A stretch of 64,000 nt of DNA from Sphingobium sp. AP49 (GCF_000281715.2 NZ_CP124576.1:689501-753500); one strand, 5' to 3'. Numbered from the stretch's first letter, positions 43,215 through 52,572 are shown. A program made the numbers and translations. Notes: generated by a model not told the origin, from the letters alone.

Positions 43215-43748
43215 TTATTTCTGCTTCATCGCCTCGACCGCGGCCAGCGTGCTCTTCACATGGCCGGCATAGCTCATCTCGCTATGGACGAAGGCGATGC
43301 GGCCGCTGGGCGCGATGACATAGGAGGTGCGGTCGGTCATGCCCGGCCGCATCTTGAGCGCGACATCATAGCCCGACACGATGGTCGGCCCGGCCGAGGC
43401 GACCGCGAACTTGCCGGCGCATTCCTTGGTGGAGAAGGCAACCAGATCATCGACCGGATCGGCCGACATGCCGATGACGGTGGCGCCCGCCGCCTTGAAC
43501 TTGTCGATATTCTCGGCGAACTCGCGCGCCTCGGCTGAGCAGCCCGGCGTGAAGGCCTTGGGGAAGAAATAGAGCACCACCGGCCCGCGCTTGAGCTGAT
43601 GCGACAGGGTAACGGTGAAGGTCTTGCCGGCGATCGCGCCGCGCGTGGTGAAATCGGGTGCCTTGGCGCCGACGGCGAGCGCAGCCATGCCGCTTTGCGT
43701 GCCCAGGACTGCGGCCGCCAGGGCCAGGATAATCTTTGCGCGCTTCAT
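43215..43748 (-). CDS. Periplasmic peroxiredoxin (AhpC/TSA, BCP-like)
   Basis: A 177-residue thiol peroxidase with a signal peptide ([21 protein letters not shown]). It has the thioredoxin-fold [16 protein letters not shown] with peroxidatic Cys C70, and [14 protein letters not shown] second Cys in TKECAGKF could be resolving. The catalytic Thr of TPGC and a later Arg in MTDRTSYVI fit the family. Export to the periplasm is unusual for BCP-type enzymes but known. It lies 22 bp upstream of the VOC protein's stop on the same strand side. Confidence 0.88.
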   Translation of the reverse strand: MKRAKIILALAAAVLGTQSGMAALAVGAKAPDFTTRGAIAGKTFTVTLSHQLKRGPVVLYFFPKAFTPGCSAEAREFAENIDKFKAAGATVIGMSADPVDDLVAFSTKECAGKFAVASAGPTIVSGYDVALKMRPGMTDRTSYVIAPSGRIAFVHSEMSYAGHVKSTLAAVEAMKQK

Positions 43749-43769
43749 TTTCTAACTCCCATGGGTCGG

Positions 43770-44162
43770 TCAGGCGGCGGGGACGGGCGGTTCCCACAAT
43801 TCGATGGCGTTGCCCTCGGGGTCATGGATGCGGGCAAAGCGCCCGACATCGGGATGATCCCATTCGGGCTTGGTGATGACCTCAACGTCCGCCGCGCGCA
43901 AGTCCGCCAGCAGCCCGTCGAGATCGGCCACACGCAGATTGATCATGAAGCGCTTGTCGGCGGCGAAATAGTCGCTGTCCTGTTTGAACGGCGAAAAGAC
44001 CATCGGTCCGCCCAGCGTCTGCCAGACATATTCGTTGACCGCCGGAATGTCGGGGTCGGCGCTGCATCCGCCGCCAACGCCCAGATGGGTGCGATACCAG
44101 GCCGATAGCGCCACGGGATCGCGTGCGCGAAAGAAAAGTCCGTCCATTCCCAAAACCGGCAT
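43770..44162 (-). CDS. VOC/glyoxalase-fold protein
   Basis: A 130-residue vicinal-oxygen-chelate protein with two beta-alpha-beta-beta-beta modules: MDGLFFRARDPVALSAWYR at the start, and DHPDVGRFARIHDPEGNAIELWEP at the end, where the conserved Glu binds metal. GGAGG lies 6 bases before the ATG. It precedes the peroxiredoxin gene by 21 bp on the same strand, so the two may be an oxidative or electrophile-stress pair. The substrate is unknown. Confidence 0.85.
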   Translation of the reverse strand: MPVLGMDGLFFRARDPVALSAWYRTHLGVGGGCSADPDIPAVNEYVWQTLGGPMVFSPFKQDSDYFAADKRFMINLRVADLDGLLADLRAADVEVITKPEWDHPDVGRFARIHDPEGNAIELWEPPVPAA

Positions 44163-44268
44163 GGCATCCCTCCTCGATTGTCGCGGCGTTGATAGCATGG
44201 GCGTGATTGGCGGTCACGCGGGCGATAGGGGGGGGGAACCCGATGCGGCCCTGCCGGGTTGGCATCGC

Positions 44269-44775
44269 ATGCGTAACCATTTCTTTCTCGCCCTTCCGCT
44301 GCTGCTGCTCGCCGGTTGCGGCGGCAAGGATCAAAATCAGTCCGGCATGGTCACCAACATATTGGACCAGGCCTTGCCCAGCACGCGCGACGTTCCGCCC
44401 GGTGCCAATGCCATCACGCCGGTCGAGCCCGCGCCCGACCTGCCGGTGGCCAAGGGCGACGCGATCCACGCCAATGCGATCCCGATCGCGCTGCAGGGGC
44501 GCTGGACCGGCACCAGCGAACGCTGCGGCGATAAGGCGGCTGCGCAGGCGCTTGAACTGACGGCAGGGAGCCTGATCTTCCATGAAAGCGTCGGCACGGT
44601 GCAGCGCGTCACGCGCGAGGGGGAGGGGCGGCTGGCGGTCGTCGCCAATTTCACCGGCGAGGGCGACAGCTGGACCCGGACCTTGATGCTGCGTCCCTCG
44701 ACCGATGGCCAGCAACTCACCATCGCCAATGACGGCACGGCGATCGTACGCAAGCGCTGTACCCCGGCGGCCTGA
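44269..44775 (+). CDS. Putative lipoprotein, unknown function
   Basis: A 168-residue protein with the lipoprotein signal MRNHFFLALPLLLLAGCGGK; lipidated Cys is residue 17. The mature region has a disordered Pro/Ala-rich stretch (PPGANAITPVEPAPDLP) and then a small beta domain (ALQGRWTGTSERCGD...DGTAIVRKRCTPAA) with two Cys that may pair. The in-frame longer reading starts inside the antisense VOC gene and is not credible. It is followed by recF after 40 bp. Confidence 0.65.
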   Translation: MRNHFFLALPLLLLAGCGGKDQNQSGMVTNILDQALPSTRDVPPGANAITPVEPAPDLPVAKGDAIHANAIPIALQGRWTGTSERCGDKAAAQALELTAGSLIFHESVGTVQRVTREGEGRLAVVANFTGEGDSWTRTLMLRPSTDGQQLTIANDGTAIVRKRCTPAA

Positions 44776-44815
44776 ACCGCTTCCCCCGGCGCGCAGTCCT
44801 CGCTAAGGCGGCGCG

Positions 44816-45889
44816 ATGATCGGCCGCCTCACCCTGAGTGATTTCCGCAACCATGCGGACGCGCTGATCGTGCCCGATCAGCCGTTCGTGCTGCTGACCG
44901 GCGACAATGGCGCGGGCAAGACCAACATATTGGAAGCGCTATCGATGCTGGCACCCGGCCGGGGCCTGCGCGGCGCAGCGCTGCGCGCGATGGCGCGGCA
45001 GGATGGGGGTGGCAGCTTCGGCATCGCGGCGGAGGTGGATGGCGTGGTGCTGGGCACCGGCATCAGCGCGGATGCGCCCGACCGGCGGCAGGTGCGGATC
45101 GGCGGTGTCCCCTCGTCCGCCAATGCGCTGGCCGATCATCTTGCGATCGTCTGGCTGACGCCGGCGATGGACCGGCTGTTCCTGGACAGCCCCGGCGGTC
45201 GCCGCCGCTTCCTCGATCGGCTGACGCTGGCGCTGCATCCCGGCCATGCCGCGCACAGTGCCCGCTATGAAGCTGCGATGCGCGCGCGCAACCGGCTGCT
45301 CACCGATCTTCGCCGGGCGGACCCGGCCTGGATCGGCGCGCTGGAGGCACAGATGGACGAGCATGGCACGATACTCGCCGCCGCTCGTGCTGATCTGGTC
45401 GCGCGCCTCAACACGCAACTGATCGACCAGCCCGACGAGCCTTTCGCCCGGCCGCTCATTCGGATCGCGCAGGAGGATGGTGCGAGCGGCGAACCGCTCA
45501 GCCAGCGGCTCGCCCGCGAGCGGCGTCGAGATTCGGCTGCCGGTCGCACCCTGTCGGGGCCGCATCGCCACGATCTCGACGTTATCCACATTGCCAAGAA
45601 TCAGGCCGCCGCACTCTGTTCGACTGGCGAGCAAAAGGCGTTGCTGCTCTCGATCCTGCTGGCGCATGCGGCCCTGGTCTCGACGGATCGTGGCCAGCCG
45701 CCTGTGCTGTTGCTCGACGAAGTGGCGGCGCATCTCGACCCGTCGCGACGCGCTGCGCTGTTCGATCGATTGCGCGGAACCGGCGGCCAAGTCTGGATGA
45801 CCGGCACGGAAGACAGCCTTTTCAACGAGTTGAACGGTGCAACCCGGCTCCATGTAACGGCCGGGCATGTTTTTCGTTCCGCAGCATGA
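44816..45889 (+). CDS. recF: DNA replication and repair protein RecF
   Basis: A 357-residue SMC-like ATPase that loads RecA at single-strand gaps with RecO and RecR. Walker A is GDNGAGKT at residues 29-36. The coiled-coil lobe spans about 130-230. The signature motif lies near [15 protein letters not shown], and Walker B is [12 protein letters not shown] near 300. Length is typical. Unlike E. coli it is not next to dnaN, which lies about 10 kb away on the same strand. Confidence 0.95.
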   Translation: MIGRLTLSDFRNHADALIVPDQPFVLLTGDNGAGKTNILEALSMLAPGRGLRGAALRAMARQDGGGSFGIAAEVDGVVLGTGISADAPDRRQVRIGGVPSSANALADHLAIVWLTPAMDRLFLDSPGGRRRFLDRLTLALHPGHAAHSARYEAAMRARNRLLTDLRRADPAWIGALEAQMDEHGTILAAARADLVARLNTQLIDQPDEPFARPLIRIAQEDGASGEPLSQRLARERRRDSAAGRTLSGPHRHDLDVIHIAKNQAAALCSTGEQKALLLSILLAHAALVSTDRGQPPVLLLDEVAAHLDPSRRAALFDRLRGTGGQVWMTGTEDSLFNELNGATRLHVTAGHVFRSAA

Positions 45890-45996
45890 CGCATCGCAGC
45901 AACGACTCATCGCTCGGCGGTTTTCAAGACGAACGGCGTCTGCCCTAAGGAGGTCATCGGGGATTATACCTACCTACAAGTCGGGGGTCGCAAGGA

Positions 45997-46530
45997 ATGA
46001 TCGGTGGTTTTCGCGCGCTGTTCGCAGCCGCCATGCTTGCGCTCGGTGCCTTCTCTGCCGTTCCGGCCACCGCAGGTGTCCTGCAATGCGCGCCCTTCGC
46101 GCGCGAAGTCTCCGGTATCCAGCTTTTCGGCAATGCCAATACCTGGTGGAACCAGGCGGCCGGTCAATATGATCGCGGCCATGAGCCGCGCGTTGGTGCC
46201 GTTCTGTCGTTTGCGGCGAGCCGTGCCATGCCGGTCGGCCATGTCGCCATGGTCAGCAAGGTCGTCAGTGAGCGCGAAGTGCTGCTGACCCATGCCAACT
46301 GGTCCTATCGTGGCGGTGTCGAGCGTAATGTCCGCGCGATCGATGTGTCGCCGAACAATGACTGGACCGACGTACGCGTCTGGTATGGCCCGCTCGGCAA
46401 TGTCGGCCTGCGTTCCAACCCCGCTAACGGCTTCATTTATGCCGGCAAGCCGGGTATCGATCAGCCGGTCCAGATCGCCCTGGCCGACCGCGCGACGGCT
46501 GGTGCGGACAGCGCCCGAGGTGCTTTCTAA
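45997..46530 (+). CDS. Secreted CHAP-domain amidase, copy 1
   Basis: A 177-residue protein with a signal peptide cut after ATAG and a CHAP (NlpC/P60-like) cysteine peptidase domain that usually cleaves peptidoglycan. Catalytic Cys is in VLQCAPFAREVSG (residue 31), His in VGHVAMVSKV, and the third polar residue is in HANWSYRG. The domain fills the protein. A homologous gene follows 78 bp downstream, indicating tandem duplication. It could act in cell-wall remodelling or division. Confidence 0.88.
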   Translation: MIGGFRALFAAAMLALGAFSAVPATAGVLQCAPFAREVSGIQLFGNANTWWNQAAGQYDRGHEPRVGAVLSFAASRAMPVGHVAMVSKVVSEREVLLTHANWSYRGGVERNVRAIDVSPNNDWTDVRVWYGPLGNVGLRSNPANGFIYAGKPGIDQPVQIALADRATAGADSARGAF

Positions 46531-46608
46531 GCTGTTAACCTCTTCCTTACGGATGGAGCTCTAGGGTCGATCCCGGTGGGGCGATTCTCGGTGTTTGAGG
46601 TCGCATAA

Positions 46609-47358
46609 ATGTTTCGATTTGTCCGCTGGGTGGCGCTGCTGTCCAGCTTGACGGCTGCGCCTGTTCTAGGAGCCACGGCGCTGCAGTGCGTGCCTTATGC
46701 CCGCATCGTTTCGGGCGTGGACATCTATGGCGATGCGCTCACCTGGTGGGATCAGGCGCAGGATCATTATAAGCGCGGCCACAAGCCGAAGAAGGGGGCG
46801 GTGCTTGCCTTCCGGCCAGTGGGGGCAATGGTGCTCGGCCATGTCGCCGTGGTCAGCAGGATATTGGATGATCGGCGCGTGCTGATCCGTCATGCCAACT
46901 GGTCGACGCCCGGTGCGATCGAGGAGGATGTGCTGGCGGTCGATGTCTCTGATGCCGGCGACTGGAGCCAGGTGCGCATCTGGCATAGTCCTACGGGGCA
47001 GATGGGCGCGCGTACCAACCCGACCTTCGGTTTCATCTATCCGACCAAGGCCAAGCTCCATCCCTTCACGCCCGACCCGGCGCTCGGCAGCACCGTGCGT
47101 TTCGCCAGCGTCGATGCGGATGCCTGGGATGATGTGGGGCCACCCCGCATGACGACGCCGATCGCGGCCAAACCTGCCATGCGCCAGGCGCGTGCATCTG
47201 CGTCGGTTCCGGCACAAGTCAAACCTGCCCCGGCCCGCCACAAGGCACCGCGGATCGAAGCCGATCCCTTTGTCGTGGAATATGCCGACGCGATGCCGGC
47301 GGACCGCTCGCTGGGCGACATCATCGCCGATGTGAAGCGCGAGGCGGTGATGAACTGA
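46609..47358 (+). CDS. Secreted CHAP-domain amidase, copy 2 with C-terminal tail
   Basis: A 249-residue paralogue of the upstream gene. The signal peptide and CHAP core are collinear: LQCVPYARIVSG, TWWDQA, GHKPKKGAVLAF, LGHVAVVSRI and HANWSTPG. It carries about 90 extra C-terminal residues, rich in Ala, Pro and Lys (AAKPAMRQARASASVPAQVK), then an acidic end (RSLGDIIADVKREAVMN). The tail may bind wall polymer or a partner. The catalytic residues are kept, so both copies could be active. Confidence 0.87.
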   Translation: MFRFVRWVALLSSLTAAPVLGATALQCVPYARIVSGVDIYGDALTWWDQAQDHYKRGHKPKKGAVLAFRPVGAMVLGHVAVVSRILDDRRVLIRHANWSTPGAIEEDVLAVDVSDAGDWSQVRIWHSPTGQMGARTNPTFGFIYPTKAKLHPFTPDPALGSTVRFASVDADAWDDVGPPRMTTPIAAKPAMRQARASASVPAQVKPAPARHKAPRIEADPFVVEYADAMPADRSLGDIIADVKREAVMN

Positions 47359-47394
47359 CCGGCCCCAGATCAGGCAGGGACCGGTCTTTACCGC

Positions 47395-47673
47395 TTATTC
47401 GGTGTCGGCGGCCTTTTCGCCCTCGGCGCCTTCTGCCGGATTCTCGAACCAGGCCTCGACCTCGCCCGACAGCTTGATGGTCAGCGGGTTGCCGTGACGG
47501 TCACGGGTCTTGCCGGCGGCGACGCGAATCCAACCTTCGGAAATCGAATATTCCTCTACATCCTTGCGCTCGCGTCCCTTGAAGCGAATGCCGATACCGC
47601 GCTGCAGTACCTCCATGTCGAAGAAGGGGCTGCGCGGGTTGGTGGACAGATGGTCGGGGGGCGTGTCGCTCAT
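47395..47673 (-). CDS. DUF3297 family protein
   Basis: A 92-residue protein of the DUF3297 family. It reads DHLSTNPRSPFFDMEVLQRG, GIGIRFKGRERKDVEEYSIS and KTRDRHGNPLTIKLSGEVEA, a small beta-rich fold, ending in an acidic tail. Function is unknown, and the family is common in alphaproteobacteria and gammaproteobacteria. It converges on the second CHAP gene; GACCGG/CCGGTC between them is a weak terminator candidate. Confidence 0.85.
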   Translation of the reverse strand: MSDTPPDHLSTNPRSPFFDMEVLQRGIGIRFKGRERKDVEEYSISEGWIRVAAGKTRDRHGNPLTIKLSGEVEAWFENPAEGAEGEKAADTE

Positions 47674-47729
47674 GATCTCAATTTCCCTGAAAATGCTGCG
47701 CAGCGCCTACTATCTCCTGACCATGGGCG

Positions 47730-48560
47730 TCAACCGCCGCCCGGACGTCCGGCGTCGCAGTAAATGCGGCGGATGATACCCAGGTCCAACCAGGTGACGA
47801 AGCGGTTCTGCGCATCGGTTAGTCCGGCAAAGGGATAGGCGATGGGCTGGTCGCCGACCGCGCGGCTGGCGGCGGTCAGGCGCATCATGGCATCGGGGGT
47901 GACGGTCAGGATGCGACCACGCCGATCGGTCGATGCGCTGTTGATGCCGACCACGCGACCGTCGGTGGAAAAGACTGGCCCGCCGCTGATCCCGGACAAG
48001 GTGCCATCGCCTTCCGGTACCCGGCCGCGCTCGGCCCAGACCAGGACCGGCTGGTCAATACCGCTGCTGCCGCGTCGCGCTTCGCTGCGGCCGATCAGTT
48101 CGGACAGGACAAGGGTAGGTTCGCCCGCCGGAAAGCCCATATGATAGCCGGTCGATCCCGGAGCGGGTGCCCCCGCGCGCAAGGGCAGGGCGGCGGGGCT
48201 CGCCGGGCCGCGTGGAATGATCGCAGCATCGGCCTCCCGGCTCTCCAATATACGCGGCACTTCCAGGGCGCGACCACGCTGTTCCAGCCCGACGCGGGTG
48301 CAACCGCTGGTCACATGTTCGGCGGTCAGCCATGCGCCCTGCCTGTCGACGGCAAAGGCGGTGCCCATCGAATCGGCGGGGCCGCCGGGGCGATCCTCGA
48401 TCACATATTGCTCGGCGCTGCCTTGCGGCAGTGGCCGGCGTGGCGATCGCGGGTCGAACTGCTCCACTTGCAGCGGCGGTCCTTGCATCTCGCCCAACCA
48501 GGCAAGCAGCAGGATCAGGCCCAAAAGCCAGGGCATGCAGCCGCAGCCCCTGCGTGCCAT
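47730..48560 (-). CDS. Trypsin-like serine protease
   Basis: A 276-residue chymotrypsin-fold protease anchored or exported by an N-terminal hydrophobic helix (MPWLLGLILLLAWLG, after a Cys-containing start). The triad is visible as His in GAWLTAEHVTSG, Asp in ESREADAAII and Ser in LSGISGGPVFS. There is no PDZ domain, unlike DegP. It resembles short envelope proteases of the trypsin-2 group. It ends 4 bases before the DUF350 gene's stop region on the same strand and probably shares its transcript. Confidence 0.85.
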   Translation of the reverse strand: MARRGCGCMPWLLGLILLLAWLGEMQGPPLQVEQFDPRSPRRPLPQGSAEQYVIEDRPGGPADSMGTAFAVDRQGAWLTAEHVTSGCTRVGLEQRGRALEVPRILESREADAAIIPRGPASPAALPLRAGAPAPGSTGYHMGFPAGEPTLVLSELIGRSEARRGSSGIDQPVLVWAERGRVPEGDGTLSGISGGPVFSTDGRVVGINSASTDRRGRILTVTPDAMMRLTAASRAVGDQPIAYPFAGLTDAQNRFVTWLDLGIIRRIYCDAGRPGGG

Positions 48561-48564
48561 GCGC

Positions 48565-48987
48565 TTAGCCCGCCACCGACGCAGCGGTCAGGCAGGCCAC
48601 TGCCGCCTTCATCATGGCCAGGAAGATGGCGGCGGATCGTTCATTCGCCTCGATCCGGCCGGACAGCGACCCGAGCAGGAAATCGACCAGACGGAAAGCG
48701 ATAAGCTGTAGCACCAGCGTCACGCTGCCCCAGATCAATATGTCCCAGACATTGACCGATCCGGCGAGGCAGAAGGCCAATGGCATGGCAAGCCCGACGG
48801 CTGCACCGCCCAGCGAGATGGCTGCGGCCTCGTTGCCGCTGCGGATCAGGGCGAATTCGTCATGCGGCGTTATCCACATGTAGAGCGCCATCGCTGCGGC
48901 CCAGACCAGGGTTGCACTGGCGAGGTGCAGCAGCAGGATCGGCAGGCCCGACAACAGGCTCTGGATGACGGGAGCGGGATCGGTCAT
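48565..48987 (-). CDS. DUF350 membrane protein
   Basis: A 140-residue protein with four hydrophobic helices (about 15-38, 55-75, 82-105, 115-138), typical of DUF350 (YjfL-like). Polar residues are kept in ALYMWITPHDEFALIRSGNEAAAISLGG-like order near residues 35-60. Function is unknown. A GTG 6 bases upstream is in frame, but the ATG at 48987 is preferred. It precedes the serine protease gene by 4 bp. Confidence 0.8.
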   Translation of the reverse strand: MTDPAPVIQSLLSGLPILLLHLASATLVWAAAMALYMWITPHDEFALIRSGNEAAAISLGGAAVGLAMPLAFCLAGSVNVWDILIWGSVTLVLQLIAFRLVDFLLGSLSGRIEANERSAAIFLAMMKAAVACLTAASVAG

Positions 48988-49052
48988 GGTCACATGAAAT
49001 GCCGCAAGCCGTCCCCAAGTTCAATTGGGGACGGCTTGGACGGCTGTTCGGA

Positions 49053-49358
49053 TCAACGACAGATGCGGACGCGGACCCGGCGGTCGCGATAATGATCGTA
49101 GCGCCATTCGTTCCAGCAGCGTTGGCGATAGGAAGAGCGATAATAACCGCGCCGGCCGTCATGATAACGGCGGTCGCCGCGCCAGTCGCGCCGGTCGTCC
49201 CAACGGCGATTATCCCAGTGACGCCGGTCTGCGCGGCCGTCGCGGTCGCCGCGCCAGCCGTCGCCGCGATAATATTGCGCTTGGGCAGGCGCGCTGGTGG
49301 CGGCAATGCCGGCCATGGCCAGGCCCAGCATCGCGGCGCTTTTCCATAGGAATTTCAT
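49053..49358 (-). CDS. Secreted Arg/Asp/Tyr-rich protein
   Basis: A 101-residue protein with a signal peptide (MKFLWKSAAMLGLAMAGIAA, cut after AQAQ). The mature part is almost only Arg, Asp, Trp, Tyr, Gly and His, as in GRADRRHWDNRRWDDRRDW, ending RRVRVRICR. AGGAGA precedes the ATG. Low-complexity proteins of this kind are frequent in sphingomonads and rhizobia. Two Cys near the end may pair. Function is unknown. Confidence 0.7.
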   Translation of the reverse strand: MKFLWKSAAMLGLAMAGIAATSAPAQAQYYRGDGWRGDRDGRADRRHWDNRRWDDRRDWRGDRRYHDGRRGYYRSSYRQRCWNEWRYDHYRDRRVRVRICR

Positions 49359-49520
49359 CTTGCTTCTCCTCTGTCCGGCCCGGCTGCCTGGGCAGCGCGG
49401 GGACATGGGAGGAGAATGGGGCCAAGTCGCTGAACCGTCCGGGAACAGGGCTGACAGGCTGTGTTCAGCCCGCCCGGACGGTCGCATTTTTGCCTCGGAT
49501 GATCGGTGGATGGCGGCGCG

Positions 49521-50762
49521 TCAGCGCCCACGCAGTGCCGTCTCGGTCTCGATCATATAGTTGCGGGTGATTGGCAGGGCGCGACGATCGCGCACATATT
49601 GAACCTGGAAATTCACCATCGACCCATGTTCAAAAACGGTAGCTGCGCCCGCCAGGTAGAAGGTCCACAGGCGGAAGAAGCGTTCGTCATACAGCGCGAC
49701 GATCTCCGCCTTGTGCGCCATGGTGCGCTTGTACCAGTCGCGGATGGTCAGGCCGTAATGGATGCGCAATACCTCGACGTCGGTGATCATCAGCCGCGTG
49801 CCTTCGCTGCCCGCCACCATTTCCGACAGCGCCGGGATATAGCCCCCGGGGAAGATATATTTGGTGGTGAACAGGTCGGTGATGCCGGGGCCGTCGACAC
49901 GGCCGATGGTGTGGATCAGCATCACGCCATCCTGGGTTAGCAGGTCGCGGCATTTGTTATAGAAGACGCGATAGTCGGCGGTGCCGACATGCTCGAACAT
50001 GCCGACCGACACGATCCGGTCGAACGGTCCTTCGATATCGCGATAGTCGATCAGCTCGAACCGGACATGGTCGGCGACACCCGCGTCGATCGCCCGCTGG
50101 CGCGCGACCTTGAGCTGTTCTTCCGACAGGGTGATGCCGGTAACATCGACGCCGAAATGCTTGTGCAGGTACAGCGCCATGCCACCCCAGCCGCAGCCGA
50201 TGTCGAGCACCTTCATGCCAGGCTTGAGATACAGCTTGGCGGCGATATGTGCCTTCTTGTCCTCCTGTGCCTGTTCCAGGCTGATCCCGGCCTCATTCTC
50301 CGCATCGGGGAAATAGGCGCAGCTATATTGCCGGTCGCGGTCGAGGAAGAGGGCATAGAGCGCGCCCGACAGATCGTAATGATGGGCCACATTGGCCTTG
50401 GACCGACTGCGATGATTGGCTTTCCACAGCTTGCGGCGCACCGATTTCAGGGCGCGCTGCACTGGCCCCTTGGCGTCGATCGACTTGCCATTTTCCCAGG
50501 CATTGTTGCGACGGATCATGGACACGAATTCCATGATGCCACCGCCCTCGATCGACACGCGACCGTCGATATAGGCCTCGGCCATGCCCAGGCGCGGATC
50601 CTTGACGATGTCGAAGGGGACGCGCTTGTCGTGGAAGCGCAGGGCCAGGGTCGGATAGTCCGGGTCAGGCGTGCCGACCGTGATGCTGCGGCCATCGGCA
50701 TAAAAAACGGTCAATTGACCCTTGGCTACAAGACGTCGGAGAACGCGGTCGAAAATCTTCAT
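49521..50762 (-). CDS. cfa: Cyclopropane-fatty-acyl-phospholipid synthase
   Basis: A 413-residue SAM-dependent enzyme that adds a methylene across double bonds of membrane fatty acids. An N-terminal lipid-binding region is followed by the Rossmann methyltransferase domain with VLDIGCGWGGMALYLHK and GITLSEEQLKVARQRA. Family motifs include AHHYDLSGALYALFLD, QYSCAYFPD, and the C-terminal YLAGAATVFEHGSM. It precedes no obvious partner; the molybdopterin oxidoreductase lies upstream on the same strand, 32 bp away. Confidence 0.93.
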   Translation of the reverse strand: MKIFDRVLRRLVAKGQLTVFYADGRSITVGTPDPDYPTLALRFHDKRVPFDIVKDPRLGMAEAYIDGRVSIEGGGIMEFVSMIRRNNAWENGKSIDAKGPVQRALKSVRRKLWKANHRSRSKANVAHHYDLSGALYALFLDRDRQYSCAYFPDAENEAGISLEQAQEDKKAHIAAKLYLKPGMKVLDIGCGWGGMALYLHKHFGVDVTGITLSEEQLKVARQRAIDAGVADHVRFELIDYRDIEGPFDRIVSVGMFEHVGTADYRVFYNKCRDLLTQDGVMLIHTIGRVDGPGITDLFTTKYIFPGGYIPALSEMVAGSEGTRLMITDVEVLRIHYGLTIRDWYKRTMAHKAEIVALYDERFFRLWTFYLAGAATVFEHGSMVNFQVQYVRDRRALPITRNYMIETETALRGR

Positions 50763-50794
50763 GGAGTAGGGTGGTCCTTCTCGTTACGCGGCCG

Positions 50795-51541
50795 TCAAAT
50801 GCCTGCATACCAATCATAATTGGCGCGGTCTTCCCAAAAACCGCCCTTGCCGCGACCGATGTCTGACAGGCTGTCGACCGCCTCGATCCGCATCAGATAT
50901 TTGGCCTGCTTGTAGCCCAGTTGTCGCTCCACGCGCAGCCGCAATGGCGCGCCATTGGCGACGCTCAAGGGGCGGTCGTTGAGGGCAAAGGCCAGGATGG
51001 TCTGGGGATGGAAGGCATCGATCAGGTCGATGCTCTCATAATAGGCCGTGCCGCCACCCATGTCGTCGGCGCAGTGGAAGACGATATAGCGGGCGCGATC
51101 GCGCAGGCCCGCGCCGTCGAGCAGCAGCTTCAGCGGTACGCCGCGCCATTTGCCGATCGCGCTCCAACCCTCGACACAATCATGGCGGGTGATCTGCTCG
51201 CGATGGGGCAGGCCATGCAACTGCGACAGCGAAAGTGACAGGGGTCGGGTGACCAGTCCGTCGACGCGCAGCCGCCAGTCGGCAAAGCCGTTGCGCCACA
51301 GTGCCTTGTAGGCGGGGGTGTTGGGGTTGGCAGTGCCGTTGGCGCGGAAAAGAGGGGAGATCTGGTCGGGACGGAATTCCTGCGCCAGTGCGTCGCGCGC
51401 CATGATCGTGCGCTGCGCCCATAAGTGGAAATGATCGGCGGAAAAGAGGAGGTCGCGGGCGATCGGCTGTTGCGCGATCCGGTCGCATCCCGCCAGCGTC
51501 GCGGTCGCGCCCAGCAGCAGGGTGCGGCGGGTCAGGATCAT
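50795..51541 (-). CDS. Molybdopterin-dependent oxidoreductase (sulfite oxidase fold)
   Basis: A 248-residue exported molybdoenzyme. The twin-arginine signal is ILTRRTLLLGATATLAGC. The Mo-ligating Cys is in TRHDCVEGWSAIGKWRGVPL (about residue 118). GTAYYESIDLIDAFHPQTI and GAPLRLRVERQLGYK are typical of the MsrP/sulfite oxidase-like group. Its ATG overlaps the stop of the cytochrome b gene by 4 bases, so the two form a membrane-linked redox pair. The substrate may be an S- or N-oxide but is unproven. Confidence 0.87.
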   Translation of the reverse strand: MILTRRTLLLGATATLAGCDRIAQQPIARDLLFSADHFHLWAQRTIMARDALAQEFRPDQISPLFRANGTANPNTPAYKALWRNGFADWRLRVDGLVTRPLSLSLSQLHGLPHREQITRHDCVEGWSAIGKWRGVPLKLLLDGAGLRDRARYIVFHCADDMGGGTAYYESIDLIDAFHPQTILAFALNDRPLSVANGAPLRLRVERQLGYKQAKYLMRIEAVDSLSDIGRGKGGFWEDRANYDWYAGI

Positions 51542-52269
51542 GGCCGGGCCTTCGGCAGGCGATAATAACCCGTGATCATCGACCGGATCTCGTTCACCGG
51601 CCCGGCCAGCAGCACCATGAGGATATGGACCAGGAAAAAGGTGGCCAGCCCGAAGGCGGCCAGGAAATGGATCGACCGGGCCGACTGGCGCCCACCGAAC
51701 AGATCGACCAGCCAGGGCCAGGCGGCGTTCATGCCGGGCGACATGGTAAGGCCGGTCAGGATCATCAGCGGCAGGGCGACGAAGATGACGGCGATATAGC
51801 TCGCCTTTTGCAGCACATTGTAACGCAGCGCCGCCGTGCCGGTCGGAAAGCGTAGCCGGGCATGATCCTGGATATCCTGCCAGACATGATGGGGCGCCAA
51901 TTCACCCCGGCGAAAGGCGAGGTCGCGCGCGATATGCCCGCCGACCAGGCTCCAGAGCATGTAGAAGAGCAGGGCGAAGGCGAAGATCGGCGCCGCGGTA
52001 AGATGCCAGTGGCGCGACAGGGCCAGATTGTAGAGGCCGGGCAGGGTGATCCAGCCGGGGAAACGGTCCAGCACCAACCAGGCATGGTCGAAATTGGCGC
52101 CATATTGGCCCCAATAGAGGCGGGGGTGAGCATTGAAGATGCCCAGCCCGCTGGTGAAGAGGATGTAGAGCAGCAGCGCGTTCAGCCAGTGCCATAGCCG
52201 GGTCGGCCAGCGATGGCGTCTGATCCTGTCCAACCTGGGGTCGGTGTCGCTGGTGCGCGCGCTGTCCAT
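51538..52269 (-). CDS. Cytochrome b/b6-type membrane subunit
   Basis: A 243-residue cytochrome b561-like protein with four transmembrane helices (about 25-45, 95-115, 150-175, 200-225). Heme-ligand histidines are in TRLWHWLNALLLY, LSRHWHLTAAPIF and ATFFLVHILMVLLAG. It passes electrons between the quinone pool and the periplasmic molybdoenzyme encoded next to it. The 4-base overlap with that gene supports a stoichiometric pair. Confidence 0.88.
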   Translation of the reverse strand: MDSARTSDTDPRLDRIRRHRWPTRLWHWLNALLLYILFTSGLGIFNAHPRLYWGQYGANFDHAWLVLDRFPGWITLPGLYNLALSRHWHLTAAPIFAFALLFYMLWSLVGGHIARDLAFRRGELAPHHVWQDIQDHARLRFPTGTAALRYNVLQKASYIAVIFVALPLMILTGLTMSPGMNAAWPWLVDLFGGRQSARSIHFLAAFGLATFFLVHILMVLLAGPVNEIRSMITGYYRLPKARP

Positions 52270-52572
52270 GGGCGAAGCCTATTGTCTCGGGCGCAAATGT
52301 CCAACGGAACCCGCGCAACAGGCGCGTTGTCACACTTTTGCAACACAAGCCCTGAAATTGATTGAAATAAATATCATGCCCCTTTGCAAGTGAGTTTTGC
52401 GATCCTAGATGGCAACTGCGCTCTCATGATGCAGAGGGGGTAATTCTTCTCCGAAGTGATGGAGAAGAATAAGCAGGAGGAAGTGTGACTATATTTCATA
52501 TTTTCCTAGCATCAAACCTGAACGCTAGATGAACAATTAAGTCGTAGCGTCATAATAAATATCGAGGACTTT
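52270..52572 (+). promoter_or_regulatory. Upstream region of the OMP gene with leader hairpin
   Basis: This 303-bp gap has no gene. It is more AT-rich than its surroundings. It contains a perfect 10-bp inverted repeat, ATTCTTCTCC (52443-52452) and GGAGAAGAAT (52461-52470), and a looser CTAGC/GCTAG pair about 50 bp nearer the gene. Promoters for the leftward cytochrome gene and the rightward OMP gene must lie here. The hairpin could stabilise or regulate the OMP message. Confidence 0.5.
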
